This document shows positions 60,358 through 64,000 of a DNA stretch of 64,000 nucleotides, piece by piece. The translations under genes and the position numbers were made by a program. Origin of the DNA: Dichomitus squalens LYAD-421 SS1 (Eukaryota; Basidiomycota; Agaricomycetes; Polyporales; Polyporaceae); NCBI RefSeq assembly GCF_000275845.1, contig NW_006766910.1, forward strand, positions 204,049 through 268,048, read 5' to 3'. Numbering within the stretch: the stretch's first letter is position 1; each line of letters opens with the position of its first letter. A model generated the notes under the pieces. The model made no database searches. It saw nothing but the letters and a program-made list of their open reading frames with translations, and was not told the DNA's origin.

Positions 60358-60943
60358 GCTCAGCCGTGCGGTGAAGTGGCGATGTGCAGACTGAGAGTTC
60401 AGCTAGAGAGATGAGTATATGAGAGATTGGCTGAATACGAGGGAGATGGTGACTCCAGTTGGTGGTTACAATGAGAAGGACAATGAGAACAAGAGTTCAA
60501 CTTCTCAAGCGCTGAGCTTTCCCCTTTGAACACACGGCATCTCGGCGCAGGCCATTTAAGGAAGGACAAAGCGCCCGAAAAGTGCTGAGCGTCACTGTCA
60601 CTTGACTGCCCTATCGAACCGGTAGCTACCACCAAGTCCGATATCCGGGCCTTCGCCGATGGCCAAGCAATATAGTGTGATTGTGAGGCTTCAGCATTTC
60701 TGTGAATTTTGAGAGAGGTTGTGCGGGAAAAAACATCAATGTGACTTCTAATGGGGCACTGGCACATTCGAATTCAGCACGACGGTGCCATTAATAGATA
60801 CACTAGTCCTGTAGTCTTTGCAGACTACACCTCAATAAATGAGAGACATAGGGGCACAAGAATGGTGTACATACTTCTTCCGAGGCAACTGTTATGAAGG
60901 AAACCACGACGCGTTCTCGCCAGGATTCACGGTGCGCATCTCG
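60358..60943. other. Intergenic region between FunK1-E and FunK1-F
   Basis: Promoter of FunK1-E and 3' flank of FunK1-F; no gene seen. Confidence 0.5.
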
Positions 60944-63240
60944 TCACGTCTGCCGTCGGGAAAGCTGTGCGATTGCAGTCTCTCGCACCTTCTGTCCTGG
61001 GGAGATACCGGAGGTGGGAATGACGGCATGTGGGGATTTCCAGCCCTTCGGAACCCGGTCACCACTGGGGTGTCGAATTGCTTGATCCCATCCGTATCCC
61101 ATGCTGAGAGCCTTCGCGAAGGCCCAATCCATCCAGGAGTGATTCCGCATGTGATTGGCGAATACCCTTTCTCCCTCGTTAGGCTCCTGCGGTTTCTTTA
61201 CCGGTGTCACGTTGATATGTTCCTCCCAGTCTGCTTCGTACTTGGCCCGCGTGCACTCATCTAGCAGACCACGAGGAGCCTCTGAGTTCTTGTTCACACC
61301 GCTAGGAGAGCAGTTGAGCTTGATGGGCGTGAGGGTTTCCGTAGTGCTTGGGTTCTTCTCTGCCCAAGCATCATAGGCTCTAACCTTGTAGAGGGCGCTG
61401 AATCGAAGGAGACATTGCCCAATGAACGCATCGAGGGGAGCACAGAAGCTGACGGGTACGAATGCCATATTTCGTCGACGAAGCAGCCTTCCATCTACCA
61501 CAACGATGCTCAACTTGCGCTCTCCACAGAGGATAGCGTCGCCATCAATAGTGTAACAGTCGAAGCACTCGTCGAGGAAGCTTGCAACATCGGTGTCATG
61601 AAGGATGTTGGACTCGAGATAGCGAGTGGCGTAGTAGATGATGATGAGGATGAAGGACTCGAGCTCGTCCGGGATGCTCACTGGGCCAACAGCATTCAGC
61701 AGATTGGCAGACATGAATTGGAAAGTTGCCTGAATTGGATAGTGATTTATGAGCGTACGTGGTAGGATCTTCAGCGAAAGAGACGTACTGTCCTCTCCGG
61801 CTGTCGAGCCCGGGGACGCACCCCTACCGCGATTGGCTTGGAGATCTCCCAGTCAGTCAAGATGCCTCTCCAGAGGAGCTGGCGACATCCGTCTTTCATG
61901 CCGACACCAGGATAGATGACAATGTTATCGTCGGTGATATCCCGGTGCAGGATACCATTGTTCTCAAGATTTGCTGCGAGACGGTGCGCTTTGCAATGAA
62001 ATGTTAGCAGGTGGTGCGCGGTAGGGCGAAATTAACAAGAACTCACTCTCGAAGCAATCGTAGATGATGCTGGCCAGCTGCCTCCCAGTCTTGAATTTCT
62101 TGAGATTCATGCATACTTGTGCAACCACTGCACGATAGTGCTTGTGACGACGTATCGGACATTCTAGCTGAAAACTGTGGACGGAATCTGTTGCAATCGC
62201 TGGGGCGTCGGTGCTGTCATCCTCGAATTTTCTCTTCACGCCCCGTGGATTCTTGCATTCCCACCAAGCAGCTGTCGCCGTCCTCTGCCTATCAACGTCC
62301 CCGTGGCAGATCACGGTTGGAACACCAGTGATACCAGCATGATTGAGGCGCTCCACGATGGTGCCTTCCTTCTCCATCTCATCGTACGAAGCACGCCATG
62401 CATCCTTGAGCCGCACAAAGCGGCCAGTTTGAACGTCGAGACCCACATAGCCACGTGTACCGCGGCCTATCGCTCCGCTCGCGTAAACAGTGGGTTTCCC
62501 CACAAGATAGTCCCGTGTCTTCCCTGAGTCCGGGACGCGGAGCTTGAACCGTGGCCACCGGGGGTCCTTCAGCGATCTAGCGAACATCTGCCGAACATAG
62601 TCGAACACGAAGCCAGGCCCTTCCGCATCCTCGATCTCTGATTTGAGCTCGAGCTCTCCATCCTCGAGCGGTCGTGGTTCACTGCTCACGTCGGACTCGA
62701 GGGCGGTGGCAAAGGTGTCCATCTGCTCCCACTCTGGATCGGTCTCAAAGAGACGCGTGGCAGTAGGGTCAAAGCCTAGCTTGTTGTCAGGTAGACGTGA
62801 GATGCACCAGAAGAAGTTGCACAGAGGGTTCCAGTCTTCGAAATAATCGATTGACTTGGTCACGATGACACCTGCTCTGTCCCAGCGGAGGATGCGGAAG
62901 CGACGTCCGATCACGAAGAGCATGAATATGCAAACGCGCTGCTGGACGGTGAAGAGAAGGTCAGCGTAGGAGGTGAGCTGTCCACGAACTGCCTTGCGAG
63001 TGCAGGACTTAGGCTCAAGGCTTGAAGTGAGCGCCAGGTCCTCGTCATCATCTTCATCGTCGTCAAGCTCCGGGGGATCGGCTCCTTGGTCTTCGTCATC
63101 TTCGTTGCCTTCTTCAGTTTCCTTCCCGGCTCTTCTTCCTCCTCCGCCTCCTCCTCCTCCTCCTCTTCCTCACCTGCTTTCGGATCCTCGAACGGGTCAC
63201 GTATATCACCCTTTTTGCGCGTCTTGATCTCGACGGGCCA
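60944..63240 (-). pseudogene. FunK1-F: kinase lacking its 5' end and carrying a frame break
   Basis: The three downstream exons are well kept: exon 2 to 62047, then 61988-61789 and 61729-60944. They include IGRGTRGYVGLD, VPTVICHGDVD, GILHRDITDDNIVIYP, LTDWEISKP, TFQFMSANLLN and DELESFILIIIYYATRYLE. The lysine motif reads VRLKDAWRAS. Upstream, similarity starts abruptly at WPVEIKTRKKGDIRDPFEDP (63240), directly after an in-frame TGA (63243-63241). Exon 1 and the front of exon 2 are absent, replaced by a minisatellite. Between this piece and LEPKSCTRKAVRGQLTSYAD the frame changes inside a GAG/GAA-rich tract (about 63115-63165). The catalytic loop ends DITDDN instead of DISGGN. It is most likely a pseudogene, although an unseen upstream exon cannot be excluded. 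Confidence 0.78.
63115..63185 (-). repeat. GAG/GAA repeat tract inside FunK1-F
   Basis: A run of GAG and GAA codons encodes a poly-Glu stretch. Two acidic frames are open through it, EEEEEEEAEEEEEPG on one side and NEDDEDQGADPPELDDDE on the other, as expected if repeat slippage changed its length by a non-multiple of three. Confidence 0.6.
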
Positions 63241-63270
63241 TCAGCAAAATGTCATGGTCTTGAATCTGAA

Positions 63271-63490
63271 CTTGGGCCAAGACCACGGTCTTAGAGCCAA
63301 GACCATGGTCTTAGCCTCAAGTCTGCAGTCTTGGTGGTCTTGAGGTCAAGACCATGAACTTGGAGCCAAGACCGTGAACTTGGAGCTAAGACCGTGAACT
63401 TGGAGCTAAGACCGTGAACTTGGAGCCAAGACCATGGACTTGGCTCTAAGACCGCGGTCTTAAAGTCAAGACTATTGTCTTTAAGTGCTT
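63271..63490. repeat. Minisatellite of about ten 20-bp palindromic units
   Basis: Degenerate 20-bp units of the type CCAAGACCGTGAACTTGGAG repeat head to tail. The best copies are at 63353-63440, where four or five units differ at one or two bases. Many units are partly self-complementary (CCAAGAC with GTCTTGG). The array starts directly beyond the truncated end of FunK1-F. Confidence 0.8.
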
Positions 63491-63870
63491 AAGCAACTTA
63501 GAGTTAAGGGTCAACTTGTCTAAATCAATATAAGTGTATCTAGATCATATAAGGATATGGTCTAGTAATGATCTTATAAACTGCATAATTGTGTATATGT
63601 TCAAGATAAGAATGGTCATGAGACCTACTATAGTGTTCAATGCTTAAAGACCATGTTACTTCCATTATAGCACTACAATGACAACCCTACATATGCTATT
63701 GCAGGGTACAGTAGTGATCAATAGAAGTCTAGTGGCCCTTAACTTCATAGCAGGTAACACTACTAGCCTTGAAACTGCATTGTTGCAGTACTGAGTAGTG
63801 ACAATTCTTTCCAAGTCCAACAAAATGCACCATATATTTATGGTGCACATATCTATCTACAAGTCAATAT
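63491..63870. other. AT-rich non-coding stretch, probably body of a mobile element
   Basis: Base composition is clearly richer in A and T than the genes to the left. It contains a 9-bp hairpin, TGCACCATA (63826-63834) with TATGGTGCA (63839-63847). No open frame of note is present. Confidence 0.45.
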
Positions 63871-63940
63871 GGTGCAGTGGTCTAAATGGTGGTTCAATGT
63901 GGTAGTGCTAGAGGTTGCTGGTTCAATCCTAGCTGGTGTC
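63871..63940 (+). mobile_element. tRNA-like sequence with Pol III boxes, SINE-type
   Basis: This 70-base stretch folds roughly like a tRNA. GGTGCAG pairs mostly by wobble with TGGTGTC. TGGTCTAAATGG fits an A box and GGTTCAATCC fits a B box. The T arm GCTGG/CTAGC is intact. An anticodon arm is not convincing, so it is not a working tRNA gene. A run of eight T (63941-63948) follows as terminator. It fits the tRNA-derived part of a SINE or a tRNA pseudogene. Confidence 0.55.
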
Positions 63941-64000
63941 TTTTTTTTCCTTCGCATATCTGCTAATCATTGTATTGCTGTACATCACCATGCTAGAGAC

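Noticed and set aside
63353..63440. CRISPR-like array
   Set aside because: The units are adjacent without unique spacers, and the DNA is eukaryotic.

Overview
This window looks like nuclear DNA of a wood- or litter-decay type basidiomycete (Agaricomycete). The protein-coding genes are broken by many short introns, mostly 48-75 bp, with GT..AG ends. The families present also fit: FunK1 kinases, a copper radical oxidase with WSC repeats, a Gti1/Pac2 (WOPR) regulator and small seven-helix membrane proteins. There are no operons, Shine-Dalgarno sites, CRISPR arrays or phage genes. The exon coordinates below were worked out by hand from splice signals, reading-frame phase and paralog comparison.

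Layout. 1-0.25 kb: the tail of a FunK1 kinase cut by the window edge. 1.5-9.6 kb is a housekeeping block: CDK1 (minus), then GPN1 (minus) and an FHA tail-anchored protein (plus) that share a 208-bp divergent promoter. 10.5-14.9 kb: a 25-exon secreted copper radical oxidase with four N-terminal WSC domains. 15-23.6 kb is gene-poor, with a decayed cytochrome P450 (19.9-21.5 kb) and a tRNA-Phe. 23.7-40.2 kb holds three closely related FunK1 loci (A, B, C) and a WOPR transcription factor whose single intron is 1.36 kb long. 41-50.2 kb holds a 115-bp-arm inverted repeat, a second identical tRNA-Phe, two paralogous seven-helix proteins and a secreted M28 aminopeptidase. 53-64 kb holds a second FunK1 group (D, E, F) and ends in a palindromic minisatellite and a tRNA-like, SINE-type element.

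The most striking feature is the FunK1 expansion. There are seven loci in 64 kb: D and E are intact, B is intact with an altered catalytic loop, A and C carry nonsense codons (A also has a broken tail), F is 5'-truncated beside a minisatellite, and one is cut by the window edge. Intron positions are shared among the copies, so they spread by DNA duplication. The catalytic loop varies (HRD, HGD, HCD, and DITDDN instead of DISGGN), which suggests that some copies are altered kinases. A short upstream element is shared by A, B and C.

Smaller points worth checking are a 6-nt micro-exon and a cluster of four ACGCGT boxes in the CDK1 gene, and two 4-nt micro-exons in the oxidase, one of which carries the codon of a copper-ligand histidine.
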